A stretch of 43,076 nucleotides of DNA from Promethearchaeota archaeon. Its GTDB lineage: Archaea > Asgardarchaeota > Lokiarchaeia > Sigyniarchaeales > SOKP01. The notes beneath the pieces are model-generated. The model was given only the letters and a program-made list of their open reading frames with translations, had not been told where the DNA came from and searched no databases. Both the position numbers and the translations under genes were made by a program. Shown one piece after another: positions 1 to 8,193 of this stretch (position 1 is the stretch's first letter; every line of letters starts with the position of its first letter). The stretch lies in NCBI GenBank assembly GCA_030603385.1, contig JAUVXW010000037.1, positions 1-43,076 of the forward strand. The letters run 5' to 3'.

Positions 1-993
1 GTGATGAATGGTGCCCTTGCACTCGGGATGCAGATGATCCTTTTTCCAAGACCACCTACTGACGATGTATTGTGTGAAACAATAAATAAATTGGAAGCTC
101 CTCAGGGAATCATGTATACTGGGGTTGAAATGTTATTTAAGAGACTAACAGATTTCGTTCAATCTATGGGTGTGGAAGAATTTAAGTCTAAGTACGACTT
201 TTGGAAGAAATTAAAATATGCTATTTCTGGTGCGGGACCATTACATGACTATGTGAGGATTCCATTTGAAGAAATCTTTTGTCCAATAAGAATAGGTTAT
301 GGACTAACAGAAACATCACCTATTCATAGCGTAGCTCCTTTTTGGGGACCAACTAAAACGGGAAAATTAGGTCTACCAGTGCCTGGTGCAGATTGGGCTA
401 TTTTTGATTCAGAAAATTTTGAAGCAGGACCTATTTGTGACGGAACTAAAGAAAAAGGGGGTTTTGGCGTCGAAAACACAGGTGAGATTTGCGTCGCTGG
501 TCCGCATGTGATGATGGGATACTTAGGAGTTCAGAAAGAACAAGAAGATAACTTGAAAATGTGGAATGGACAAAGGTGGCTTTTAACTGGTGATATCGGG
601 TTCATGGACGAACACGGTTGGGTAGAGATACGAGATCGTAAAAAATCATTGATCAAAGTTTCTGGTCATTCTGTGTTCCCAAAGGAAGTTGAGGATTTGT
701 TAGGAAATCATGAAGCTATCGATGAAGTTGCTGTTGCAAGCCTACCAGATGAAATGACCGGTGAAAAGGTTAAGGCGTGGATCACCTTAAAGAAAGGATA
801 TAAAATCGACAAAAATATAACTATCGATGAGATCAAACAATGGGCTTTAGAGAATATGGCAAAATGGAAAACCCCACGCTTAATAGAAGTCGTTAGGAAG
901 ATGCCAGTTAGCATGACTGGTAAAGTTCAGAGAAGGGAACTTCAAGAAAAAGATGTGGATAAACTTAAGCAAGGAAAATCGATTAAAGGATAA
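1..993 (+). CDS. AMP-forming acyl-CoA synthetase, C-terminal part (5' end outside window)
   Basis: This is the C-terminal 330 residues of an ANL-superfamily ligase, which adenylates a carboxylic acid and then forms the CoA thioester. Visible motifs are YGLTETSP (about residues 100-107, core motif A5), TGDIG (196-200) with the RDRKK hinge (211-215), SGHSVFPKEVE (221-231, A8) and the C-terminal catalytic lysine in MTGKVQRREL (K308, A10). Family members are about 500-560 residues, so roughly 200 residues, including the P-loop-like A3 motif, should lie upstream. The GTG at base 1 is only the window edge, not a credible start. Substrate cannot be told; the general shape resembles medium/long-chain fatty acyl-CoA ligases. 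A T-rich tract follows the stop. Confidence 0.9.
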   Translation: MMNGALALGMQMILFPRPPTDDVLCETINKLEAPQGIMYTGVEMLFKRLTDFVQSMGVEEFKSKYDFWKKLKYAISGAGPLHDYVRIPFEEIFCPIRIGYGLTETSPIHSVAPFWGPTKTGKLGLPVPGADWAIFDSENFEAGPICDGTKEKGGFGVENTGEICVAGPHVMMGYLGVQKEQEDNLKMWNGQRWLLTGDIGFMDEHGWVEIRDRKKSLIKVSGHSVFPKEVEDLLGNHEAIDEVAVASLPDEMTGEKVKAWITLKKGYKIDKNITIDEIKQWALENMAKWKTPRLIEVVRKMPVSMTGKVQRRELQEKDVDKLKQGKSIKG

Positions 994-1008
994 TTTTTTT
1001 ATTTTTTT
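994..1008 (+). terminator. oligo-T terminator of the acyl-CoA ligase
   Basis: Two runs of seven T separated by one A start right behind the stop codon. There is no obvious hairpin, which fits archaeal oligo-T termination. Confidence 0.5.
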
Positions 1009-1058
1009 CAATTTCTTTTATTTTATTGAAATTTTTAATTAATCTTACCTTAAATTCA

Positions 1059-1067
1059 TTTATATGA
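1059..1067 (+). promoter_or_regulatory. TATA-box candidate for the TIM-barrel gene
   Basis: TTTATATGA lies about 33 bases before the ATG at 1096, and no Shine-Dalgarno sequence lies between them. The spacing predicts a very short or absent leader. Confidence 0.35.
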
Positions 1068-1095
1068 ATTTAAAATCATTTTACTTAATATTATT

Positions 1096-1878
1096 ATGAA
1101 ACCAGAAATTGGATTTATAGGGCTATTAAGCACAGAGGATATTTTAGAGGATTTAGCATTTGCAGTAAAAAATGGATTTGATTGCTTTGAAATTGCGTTA
1201 GATTGGAAGCAAAATTACTACTTATCCCCAAAAGTCATAAAAAAAATTAGAGAAATATCTATAAAGCATGGAATAAAGTTAATTGTACACACCCCTTACT
1301 ACCTCCCAACAAGCACTATGCTCCCTGAAATAAAAAAAGGGGTTATCGAGAATGTAAGTAAAGCAATAATTCTTGCAAGAGGGGTAAAGTCAGATAAATT
1401 GACAATTCATCCCGGATTTCAAGAGATGCCTGGCCCAGCTATTAGATATTGTTATGATTCATTAATAGATAATTTACAAAAAATAGTTGATATAGGACAA
1501 GAACATAATGTGAATATTTGTTTTGAAAATTTTGATAAACCTTTACTCTGCTCTGAATTAAAAGACTATTTGTATGTGTTAAATTCTGTTAAAGGACTTA
1601 TGGCAACATTAGATGTTGGACATGTAAACACAACAAATACTAAACCTTCAGAATATTTTAAGGAAACAAGAAACTATATAATGGACATGCATATTCACGA
1701 TAATAATGGAAAGCGTGATGAACATAAATGCCTTGGTGAGGGTACAATTGATTTCAAGGAATTCTTCTCAGAATGTAAAAATGCTAATTATTACGGTCCA
1801 TTCATATTAGAGCTGTTTCCATATGAAAATATCATTAAAGGTAGGAGAAGACTTCTTGATCACTGGGAAAATATATAA
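1096..1878 (+). CDS. sugar phosphate isomerase/epimerase family (AP endonuclease 2-like TIM barrel)
   Basis: The 260-residue protein has the xylose-isomerase-like TIM-barrel pattern. Likely metal ligands sit at strand ends: H65 (IVHTPYYL), H105 (LTIHPGF), E144 (ICFENF), D173 and H176 (TLDVGH), H199 (DMHIHD), H210 and E239 (FILELF). Length and motif order fit both sugar isomerases/epimerases and endonuclease IV, which share the fold. Members usually act on free or phosphorylated sugars or inositols in the cytoplasm. The FGGY kinase at 5.9-7.5 kb could be a metabolic partner, but it is not adjacent. The gene stands alone with its own TATA-like box. A true endonuclease IV would be expected to carry more histidine ligands, so I favour the isomerase reading without claiming a substrate. 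Confidence 0.8.
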   Translation: MKPEIGFIGLLSTEDILEDLAFAVKNGFDCFEIALDWKQNYYLSPKVIKKIREISIKHGIKLIVHTPYYLPTSTMLPEIKKGVIENVSKAIILARGVKSDKLTIHPGFQEMPGPAIRYCYDSLIDNLQKIVDIGQEHNVNICFENFDKPLLCSELKDYLYVLNSVKGLMATLDVGHVNTTNTKPSEYFKETRNYIMDMHIHDNNGKRDEHKCLGEGTIDFKEFFSECKNANYYGPFILELFPYENIIKGRRRLLDHWENI

Positions 1879-1909
1879 AAAGAGATAAAAACTGAAAGAA
1901 TACCTATGA

Positions 1910-2281
1910 TTATTTTTTTAATCTATTTAGTATAGCAGCATTTATTAACTCACTTAATTCTATACTTTTTTTCTTGCCGTAACTCTTTTCATTAGCCATT
2001 GTTATAGAAAACAAAAATTGGTCTCTGGTTTCAACTCTTACCGTATAGATTTTTCCTTGTTTAAAACTATAAGCTTTTTTAATTTTTGATAATGGAATTT
2101 GGTAATCTTTATGGAAATCATCAACAGAGCCCCCTATCTCTGTTAAACTTATATTTGTTTTTTTTATTAGTGATAACTCTAGTTCTGTTAAAACAATTAT
2201 TCCATATTGCATTTCAAATTGCCATTTCGTTCTCACTTCTCCTTCACAGAAGTATCCTTCGGAATTAAAAAGTAATGTCAT
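1910..2281 (-). CDS. small PH/GRAM-like domain protein (uncharacterised)
   Basis: A 123-residue protein I do not recognise with certainty. Alternating hydrophobic residues predict several short beta strands (GIIVLTELELSLI near residue 27, then KIYTVRVETRDQFLFSI near 76), followed by a closing helix (SIELSELINAAIL). Seven strands plus one C-terminal helix is the layout of small PH or GRAM-like domains, so that is my structural guess. No membrane segment or catalytic motif is visible. It is convergent with the TIM-barrel gene, whose stop lies about 30 bases away. Start is ATG with no clear ribosome binding site. Confidence 0.6.
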   Translation of the reverse strand: MTLLFNSEGYFCEGEVRTKWQFEMQYGIIVLTELELSLIKKTNISLTEIGGSVDDFHKDYQIPLSKIKKAYSFKQGKIYTVRVETRDQFLFSITMANEKSYGKKKSIELSELINAAILNRLKK

Positions 2282-2517
2282 AATTTTTTAATATTTTTTC
2301 TCAAGTTATTATGTTAATATATTCAATACATAATTTTTAATCTATCTACCTATCTAACTATTGTTCTACTGGAAAATATATCATTGTTTAATATTATATA
2401 AATTTTTATAGGCTGACTAAGTTAATTACTTTAAGGACCATAAAATAGAGATTTCAAAAATATACTAGGGTCTGAATTAAACTACAATATAAATTAAAAA
2501 AAAAAATTCCAAAAAAA

Positions 2518-3048
2518 ATGTCATTACAAAAAACTAGAGATTTTATGCTTCAAGAGAAAATGATCTCTTTAAAGGATAAAGGCAAAATAATGAATCTGGA
2601 TAAAGAAACGATTGGAACTTTCGCAGGAAAACTAATAAAGATTGGCAACACTTACAGAATAAGAGACCTTGATGAGACTCCTGTACTAACGGTTCATGAA
2701 AAAGTAATTTCAATGCGTTCCACTTATAAATTCTATAAAGGTGGTGAACAAGACGATGATAAATATATCGGCAAATTGAAAAGAAAACTTGTATCTGTAA
2801 AACCAAAATATTGGTTTGAAGATCCAAATGAAAATAAGGTCTTTACAATGAAGGGAAATATTTTTACATTGAAATTCAAGATTCTAAAAGATAAAAAAGT
2901 TGTTGCTGAAATCCGTAAAAAGTTATTTAAAAGTCTAATCAAGGGAACCTATGGTGTACAAATGTCTCCTGATTTAGATGATGATTCTGCTCTGTTAATA
3001 TTAGGGATCGTTTTAATGCTCCATCATGAAAAAGAAGAAAATAGATAG
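2518..3048 (+). CDS. LURP-one-related / tubby C-terminal-like (scramblase-fold) protein
   Basis: The 176-residue protein shows the LOR pattern: MLQEKMISLKDKGKI at the N-terminus, then strands around YRIRDLDETPVLTV, KYIGKLKRKLVS, YWFEDPNENKVFTMKG and ILKDKKVVAEIRKK, ending in a hydrophobic helix (LLILGIVLMLHH) after an acidic LDDDSA segment. In this family a 12-strand barrel wraps the terminal helix, and it is related to phospholipid scramblases and tubby. Biochemical role in prokaryotes is unknown; lipid or membrane binding is inferred from the fold only. A strong T-tract follows. No ribosome binding site is visible before the ATG. Confidence 0.75.
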   Translation: MSLQKTRDFMLQEKMISLKDKGKIMNLDKETIGTFAGKLIKIGNTYRIRDLDETPVLTVHEKVISMRSTYKFYKGGEQDDDKYIGKLKRKLVSVKPKYWFEDPNENKVFTMKGNIFTLKFKILKDKKVVAEIRKKLFKSLIKGTYGVQMSPDLDDDSALLILGIVLMLHHEKEENR

Positions 3049-3054
3049 GTACCC

Positions 3055-3074
3055 TTTTTTTTTTTTATTTTTTT
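3055..3074 (+). terminator. oligo-T tract ending the LOR gene
   Basis: Twelve T, one A, seven T begin six bases after the LOR stop. The tract overlaps the stop codon region of the convergent gene ending at 3065. Confidence 0.5.
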
Positions 3075-4561
3075 AATTTAATATTTCTTCGATATTCAGC
3101 ATAATCACATATCTTTGCTAAACAGTTCACCGGGCGATCCCAGAATTGAAACACTATCCCTCCATGCTCTCTTATTTTTTTTGACCACGGATTAGCATAA
3201 CTTTGAGGGTTTATATAGATGACAGGAACTGAATATTTTTGAGAATTTTTAATTGTAGGCGTAATTACCAATTTATCCATATCATCGATCCTATCTCTCA
3301 TATCTTCTCTCAATTCTATATGTTTGGATACTCTATTGTTTTTTTGCTCAAGCGATATCATACTTTGGAAACCCATTGCCCCATATATTATGATTATATC
3401 AATTTCGCCAGATTTCATAAGTATTTTTGGGAAGTTTATGTACAGATTAAATATATTCATATCAAAAGTGATATCTATTGGATTACTCCAACTTGCTGTA
3501 TGAGGTAACATACTTTTTAGTTTTGATTGAAGTGATTCTGAAAATTCGGGCACAATTAACCCCTTCCTTTCAGCATTGTTTGCAATAAGGGCTCCTGGTC
3601 CTCCTGCAAAAGTTATTATTCCAATACGTTTTCCTTTAGGATATGGAAAATTTGGCGTTAAAAGCATAGAGCATATGTCTAAAAATTCTTCAATATAATC
3701 AATCTTTATAATACCCGTTTCTTTAATCATGGCATCAAAAATTTTTATATTTCCTGCAATTGAACCTGTGTGGCTCTTGATGGCACGATTCCCTGCTTGA
3801 GATCCTCCCCCATATATAGCAACTATAGGTTTCTTTAGCGTTACTTCCTTTGCTAATTGTAAAAATTGTTTCCCTCTTTTAATTTCTTCAATATATAATC
3901 CAATTACATCAGTTTCTTCATCATCTTTAAAGTATTCTAAAAAATCTACTAAATCTATGTTTGCTTCATTACCTACAGAAATAACTTTACCAACACTAAA
4001 ATCGGGATATTCTGCATCTAGCCATAATTGACTGGCTAAAGTACCACTTTGAGAAGCCATCGAAAATTTACTTCGCTTAGACTGTTCCCTCCACATCATC
4101 GTATTAAGTCTCCCATTATCTTCAGGATAAATCCAACTATTGTAAACCCCTAAGCAATTAGGACCGGTAAATCTCATTCCATAAGAATTTGAAATGTCAA
4201 TAATTTCGTCTGTCAGTGTATTTGAGCGATCTTCGATAAGTTCTCTAAAACCACCAGAAATTAAAACAATTTTTTTAACTCCTTTCTCTCCACATTCTTT
4301 AAATACCTGAGGTACAACTTTAGGGGGTAATACTATAATCACAAGATCAGGCACTTCTGGGACCTCAGCAATAGTCTTATAAGCTTTATATCCCAAGACT
4401 GTATCTAACTTTAAATGTATTGGAAAGATTTTACCTTTAAAATTAGAATTAATGATTCTAATTAGCAACATAGTTCCCATCGTCGTACCGAAGGTGTTGT
4501 TAGCGCCGTATATAGCAATACTTTTGGGACTTAGAAAATCGTGTAAAAAATGACTCGACAT
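3065..4561 (-). CDS. ADP-forming acyl-CoA synthetase, alpha-subunit-type protein
   Basis: 498 residues with the three domains of an NDP-forming acyl-CoA synthetase alpha chain: an N-terminal CoA-binding Rossmann domain (SPKSIAIYGAN near 11-21), two flavodoxin-like ligase domains with FTGPNCLG (131-138) and SQSGTLASQ (170-178), and the phosphorylatable histidine H264 in IKSHTGSIAG. A later glycine turn, FAGGPGALIA (318-327), starts the third domain. These enzymes convert acyl-CoA, ADP and phosphate to acid and ATP, the energy-yielding step of archaeal fermentation. The ATP-grasp beta domain is missing from this ORF and from its neighbours, so either the beta subunit is elsewhere or the protein works differently. 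Start is ATG; monocistronic. Confidence 0.85.
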   Translation of the reverse strand: MSSHFLHDFLSPKSIAIYGANNTFGTTMGTMLLIRIINSNFKGKIFPIHLKLDTVLGYKAYKTIAEVPEVPDLVIIVLPPKVVPQVFKECGEKGVKKIVLISGGFRELIEDRSNTLTDEIIDISNSYGMRFTGPNCLGVYNSWIYPEDNGRLNTMMWREQSKRSKFSMASQSGTLASQLWLDAEYPDFSVGKVISVGNEANIDLVDFLEYFKDDEETDVIGLYIEEIKRGKQFLQLAKEVTLKKPIVAIYGGGSQAGNRAIKSHTGSIAGNIKIFDAMIKETGIIKIDYIEEFLDICSMLLTPNFPYPKGKRIGIITFAGGPGALIANNAERKGLIVPEFSESLQSKLKSMLPHTASWSNPIDITFDMNIFNLYINFPKILMKSGEIDIIIIYGAMGFQSMISLEQKNNRVSKHIELREDMRDRIDDMDKLVITPTIKNSQKYSVPVIYINPQSYANPWSKKIREHGGIVFQFWDRPVNCLAKICDYAEYRRNIKLKK

Positions 4562-4712
4562 GTTTTATTTCTATTCTTTTAATTGAGAGTTAATTAATAA
4601 AAAATTAAATAGGAAAATACATGTAAATTTTAAAACTTATTTAGTTGAAATTTAGACATTTGAATAGCAAAGATTATAAAGAACAAAATTTAAACCGTAA
4701 TTAAAATTTGAA

Positions 4713-4722
4713 TTTTTATAAG
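4713..4722 (+). promoter_or_regulatory. TATA box of the nitronate monooxygenase-like gene
   Basis: TTTTTATAAG sits about 20-29 bases before the ATG at 4742 with no Shine-Dalgarno sequence between. This predicts transcription starting at or next to the start codon (leaderless). The same ten bases recur before the AbrB antitoxin gene. Confidence 0.5.
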
Positions 4723-4741
4723 AAATAATAAACGTGATTAT

Positions 4742-5842
4742 ATGACTATAGAAACGAATATTACCAAAATGTTTGGAATAAAGCACCCTATTTTTTCTGC
4801 GGCAATGGGTCCTTTCTATACCACAGACCTCTGCGCAGCAGTTAGTGAAGCGGGTGGATTGGGCGTATTATCCCATACAACCATAAAGCGCGGAGATGAT
4901 ATTGGAACTGAAACTAAAACTGCGGCAAGACTGGACGCTGATGCTCTAGAAGCCATGAAGAGGAATATGGAATTTGTTGTAGAACACACAGATAAGCCTT
5001 TTGGCTTTAATATTAGAACTTCCAGAAATGAATTACAAGCAGATAAGCTCTGTAGTGAAATACCAAAATTTATTATGGAAAATCAGAGAATTAGAGAGCA
5101 ATGTATATATGCTCTTACAAGTGCAGGATCATCTAAAAGATTACCTACGAGTAAATCATTTCAAGAACTAAAAGAGAGATCAGAGATTAAGCATTTTCAT
5201 GTAGCTCCTGCGTTATGGTTAGCAGATAAGTGCGTTGCTTCAGGAGTAGATGGTATGGTAGTAACAGGCAGTGAAGGTGGAGGTCATCAATCTTATGAAA
5301 AAGTAAGTACTCTCGTTTTACTTCAACAGGTCCATCAAAAATATCCTGATTTTCCAATAATTGCTTGTGGAGGATTTGCAACTGGTGCTGGTTTAGCTGC
5401 AGCATTAGCTATGGGTGCTGGTGGCGTTGCGATGGGCTCACGCTTCATTGCAAGTAAAGATGCCGAATTCAATGAGAATTACAAAGGTGTTGTACCTCCT
5501 GCAAAAGCCCAAGATACCATCATGGTCACTGGGGCGTTAGGACCAATTCGTCTATGGAAGAATGAATATTCATTGCATCATGGACTTGTGGCAGATAAAG
5601 AAGGAAAAATAGCTGAAGAAGAGGCACTTAGGAGCATGTCTCGTGAAGATATGATAAAAGAGTTCATTGCAACGGCTAATGCATATCTGGCTGCTTATAG
5701 GGGTGATGTGAATTCAGGAGCAGTGCTTCTTGGTCAGAGTATTGGGGTGATTAATAGTATTGAGAGTGTATCGGATATAATTAATGATATTATGTCTGGA
5801 GCAGAAACATTATTAAAAAATGCTGCCGGTAATATAAAATAA
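4742..5842 (+). CDS. nitronate monooxygenase / FabK-like FMN-dependent TIM-barrel enzyme
   Basis: 366 residues. The N-terminus KHPIFSAAMGPFYTTDLCAA and the AGGLGVLS segment (37-44) are the usual FMN-barrel opening. GSEGGGHQS (176-184) carries the family histidine H182. IIACGGFATGAGLAAALAMG (206-225) plus GAGGVAMGSRFIAS (225-238) form the phosphate-binding end of the barrel. The family includes nitronate monooxygenases (2-nitropropane dioxygenases) and FabK-type enoyl-ACP reductases. The canonical GGHxG is here GGHQS, so substrate is open. In an archaeon without a classical fatty acid synthase, detoxification or a CoA-ester reductase role is more likely than FabK, but this is inference. It stands alone, leaderless, with a good intrinsic terminator. 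Confidence 0.85.
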   Translation: MTIETNITKMFGIKHPIFSAAMGPFYTTDLCAAVSEAGGLGVLSHTTIKRGDDIGTETKTAARLDADALEAMKRNMEFVVEHTDKPFGFNIRTSRNELQADKLCSEIPKFIMENQRIREQCIYALTSAGSSKRLPTSKSFQELKERSEIKHFHVAPALWLADKCVASGVDGMVVTGSEGGGHQSYEKVSTLVLLQQVHQKYPDFPIIACGGFATGAGLAAALAMGAGGVAMGSRFIASKDAEFNENYKGVVPPAKAQDTIMVTGALGPIRLWKNEYSLHHGLVADKEGKIAEEEALRSMSREDMIKEFIATANAYLAAYRGDVNSGAVLLGQSIGVINSIESVSDIINDIMSGAETLLKNAAGNIK

Positions 5843-5845
5843 ATT

Positions 5846-5880
5846 ATTCAAGATTCCTTGAATGATTGTTTTTTTCTTTT
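5846..5880 (+). terminator. intrinsic terminator
   Basis: A perfect 7-bp inverted repeat ATTCAAG / CTTGAAT with a 4-base loop is followed after five bases by T7-C-T4. It ends the gene stopping at 5842. Confidence 0.6.
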
Positions 5881-5931
5881 TATTTCCTAATTTTTAATAT
5901 AAAAAAAGAAAATTACTAGAGTTTTACATAT

Positions 5932-7551
5932 TTATTCTTTATTTAATCGTTTGTAGGTTTTACCCATAATTTTATAGATATTGACATATTCAGCGAAGAG
6001 CTTATCATAGATTTTCCTATTTTCTGGGTTTGGTGTAAACTCTTTTGATATCTCACAACACCTTTGGATCTCATCCCATTTAAGATATCCTAAAGCCACT
6101 GAAGCTATATAAGCAGCACCACGAGCATTAGCTTGAATAGGATCTACCACCTGTTTAATTTTTCTATTAAGAATATCCGCCATAATTTGGCACCAAATAT
6201 CACTTTGAGCCCCCCCCCCAATCATGTTAAGTTCAGGTATAATATTACTCTTTTTTGGAATACGGCGCTCTTTTATTACCCATTTTCTTATAAAATTCTC
6301 TATAACTGTTAACAACCATTTAATATTATACCCAACACCTTCAAATATCGCACGAATTATATGTTCTCTTGACATTTCAAAAGATAAATTATATAAACCT
6401 CCACGAATGGTTGGATCATCTACAGGTGATCTTTCACCTATAAGCCAAGGAGTAAAAATAAGATTATTTGAGCCTGCGGGAACCTTTTTTACGATTTGAT
6501 CAAAAATTTTGTAAACATCTGGTAGAGCTTCTTCTTTTAACAATTCGTCTTTATGATAAAGAATCTTATCTCTCAGAAAAGATAAAGCCCCTCCTGCTAT
6601 ATTTTGCTCGTTTCCTACCATATATCTTCCTGGTATAGCAGACGGTATACTACCCAAATTATGTACTATATCTGTTTTCTTATATGGGATATGAGTAAAT
6701 ATCCAATCACTTGTGCCAATATATATATGAGCTTCATAATCATTGACTGCACCAGAACCAATTGTTGCGGTATGTATATCTGGAGCGCCCATGACCACCT
6801 TTGTACTTCTTTCTAATCCAAGTTCATCAGCTACTTCATTTTTAAGTGGTCCTAAAACATCTGTACAGTTCTTTAATTCAGGAAATTTTGTTTTATCGAC
6901 TTTAAACATCCTCAATAGCTTTTTAGAATAATGGATATTGTTTAAATCTCTCGTATCTGTAATCCAATGAAGATGAATTGATGCAGTAGACGCCGCAAAT
7001 TTTCCAGTTAATTTAAGGTTAACATAATCTTGAGGTTCTAAAAATACAAACGTTCTTTCATATATATCTGGGAATTCATCTTTTATAACTAAGATATGAG
7101 CAATTGAATCTTTACCATGCGAAGCTGGACCCCCCGCAGTTCTTTTTAAAAGACTTAAAATTTTCCTTAAATTATATCCTGAGACTTTTATTAACCCTTT
7201 ATTAAGTTTTTCTATATATTTAGCACCACGGGTATCCATCCAGATAATAGAATTCATTAGATGGTTTCCATCTTTATCCACCGCAACTGTGCCACTCCAT
7301 TGACTAGTGTTGCATACTCCTACGATATCCTCAACTTTTACTTTACCATTATCAATCACTTTCTTAGCAGCATATTTGATAGCCTCCCACCAATCATCTG
7401 GGTCTTGCTCAACAATTCCACCACTTAATGCATTTATTGGTGTTTCTTGGAAAGCCCAATCAATAACCTCCCCTTCGGTAGAAACAATTGCAAGCTTCGG
7501 TCCTTGAGTTCCTTGGTCAACTGCAAGTATATATTTTTTTTCACTAATCAT
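5932..7551 (-). CDS. FGGY-family carbohydrate kinase (xylulokinase-like)
   Basis: 539 residues, normal length for FGGY kinases. N-terminal phosphate-1 motif AVDQGTQGPKLAI (10-22), substrate-contacting EQDPDDWW (48-55), IWMDTRG (103-109), likely catalytic base D258 in MGAPDIHTA, and the C-terminal adenosine motif MIGGGAQSDIW (443-453). It should phosphorylate a sugar or polyol at the cost of ATP; EQDPDDWW resembles xylulokinase/gluconokinase-type members, but the sugar cannot be fixed by eye. The three Gly codons of GGGA form a run of ten identical bases (C10 on the top strand near 6210), remarkable in AT-rich DNA and a possible slippage site. No transporter or isomerase is adjacent. Confidence 0.85.
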   Translation of the reverse strand: MISEKKYILAVDQGTQGPKLAIVSTEGEVIDWAFQETPINALSGGIVEQDPDDWWEAIKYAAKKVIDNGKVKVEDIVGVCNTSQWSGTVAVDKDGNHLMNSIIWMDTRGAKYIEKLNKGLIKVSGYNLRKILSLLKRTAGGPASHGKDSIAHILVIKDEFPDIYERTFVFLEPQDYVNLKLTGKFAASTASIHLHWITDTRDLNNIHYSKKLLRMFKVDKTKFPELKNCTDVLGPLKNEVADELGLERSTKVVMGAPDIHTATIGSGAVNDYEAHIYIGTSDWIFTHIPYKKTDIVHNLGSIPSAIPGRYMVGNEQNIAGGALSFLRDKILYHKDELLKEEALPDVYKIFDQIVKKVPAGSNNLIFTPWLIGERSPVDDPTIRGGLYNLSFEMSREHIIRAIFEGVGYNIKWLLTVIENFIRKWVIKERRIPKKSNIIPELNMIGGGAQSDIWCQIMADILNRKIKQVVDPIQANARGAAYIASVALGYLKWDEIQRCCEISKEFTPNPENRKIYDKLFAEYVNIYKIMGKTYKRLNKE

Positions 7552-7644
7552 AATAATTAGATTAAATGCTATAAAACTAAATAAAGGTTCTTTGAAGGAT
7601 ATTTATAAAATAAAAAAAAAATTAATTAGTTACTTATAAGCTCA

Positions 7645-7971
7645 ATGTATTCTACAGATAAAAAGGTGCTAAAAAGGATAGTAGAGGCTGTACAAGGGAG
7701 CATTGGTCCCAACCAGATTACTAAGGTTTTTAAGTTAAATTTGAGGAAAATTATTCATCTTAAAAAAATTCAAGAATATAGTATTATACAAATAGAATTT
7801 CCTTACTATATTGCACTCCTAGATTATTATGATGATTATTACGATTCCCCTTGGTATAAAGTGCATTTCTTTTCCAAATTGGGAGAATAAATTGAAATTA
7901 AATACGTTGAGAAAGACTCGAAGGAGATTAAAACAATTAAAAAAGATTATATTCGTGTTCATTCGTTTTAA
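7645..7971 (+). pseudogene. short uncharacterised ORF interrupted by an in-frame TAA
   Basis: An 81-codon reading frame (7645-7890) stops at TAA 7888-7890, but the same frame stays coding-like for 26 more codons (IEIKYVEKDSKEIK...) up to a second TAA at 7969-7971. The whole would be a protein of about 107 residues with a basic first half, a cluster of tyrosines and aspartates in the middle (YYDDYYDSPWY) and a charged end. I recognise no family. The stop may be a real disabling mutation, a base error, or chance continuation. No ribosome binding site precedes the ATG. The remaining bases up to the next gene show nothing I can identify. Confidence 0.35.
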
Positions 7972-8180
7972 TTTGAAAATTACACGTTCCGTGATAATAT
8001 ATTTCATTTGAGAATCAGACATATGTAAATAAAGATTATCTGATAATAATTCATTAAAAAATCTAAGAATGTTATGAGTAGCATGATTCAAAAATGAATA
8101 ATATTAAATATACAATATTGTCATGTATTCTAATGAGATATATCGGGTATAAGATTATTTTTAAATTGCCTACATTAATC

Positions 8181-8186
8181 AAGGAA
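8181..8186 (+). promoter_or_regulatory. ribosome binding site deciding the receptor start
   Basis: AAGGAA lies seven bases before ATG 8194 but only one base before the in-frame TTG at 8188. The ATG is therefore the more plausible start. Confidence 0.6.
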
Positions 8187-8193
8187 TTTGTCT

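Noticed and set aside
1096..1878. DNA repair endonuclease IV
   Set aside because: The fold is shared, but the number and placing of histidines suit the sugar isomerase/epimerase branch better.
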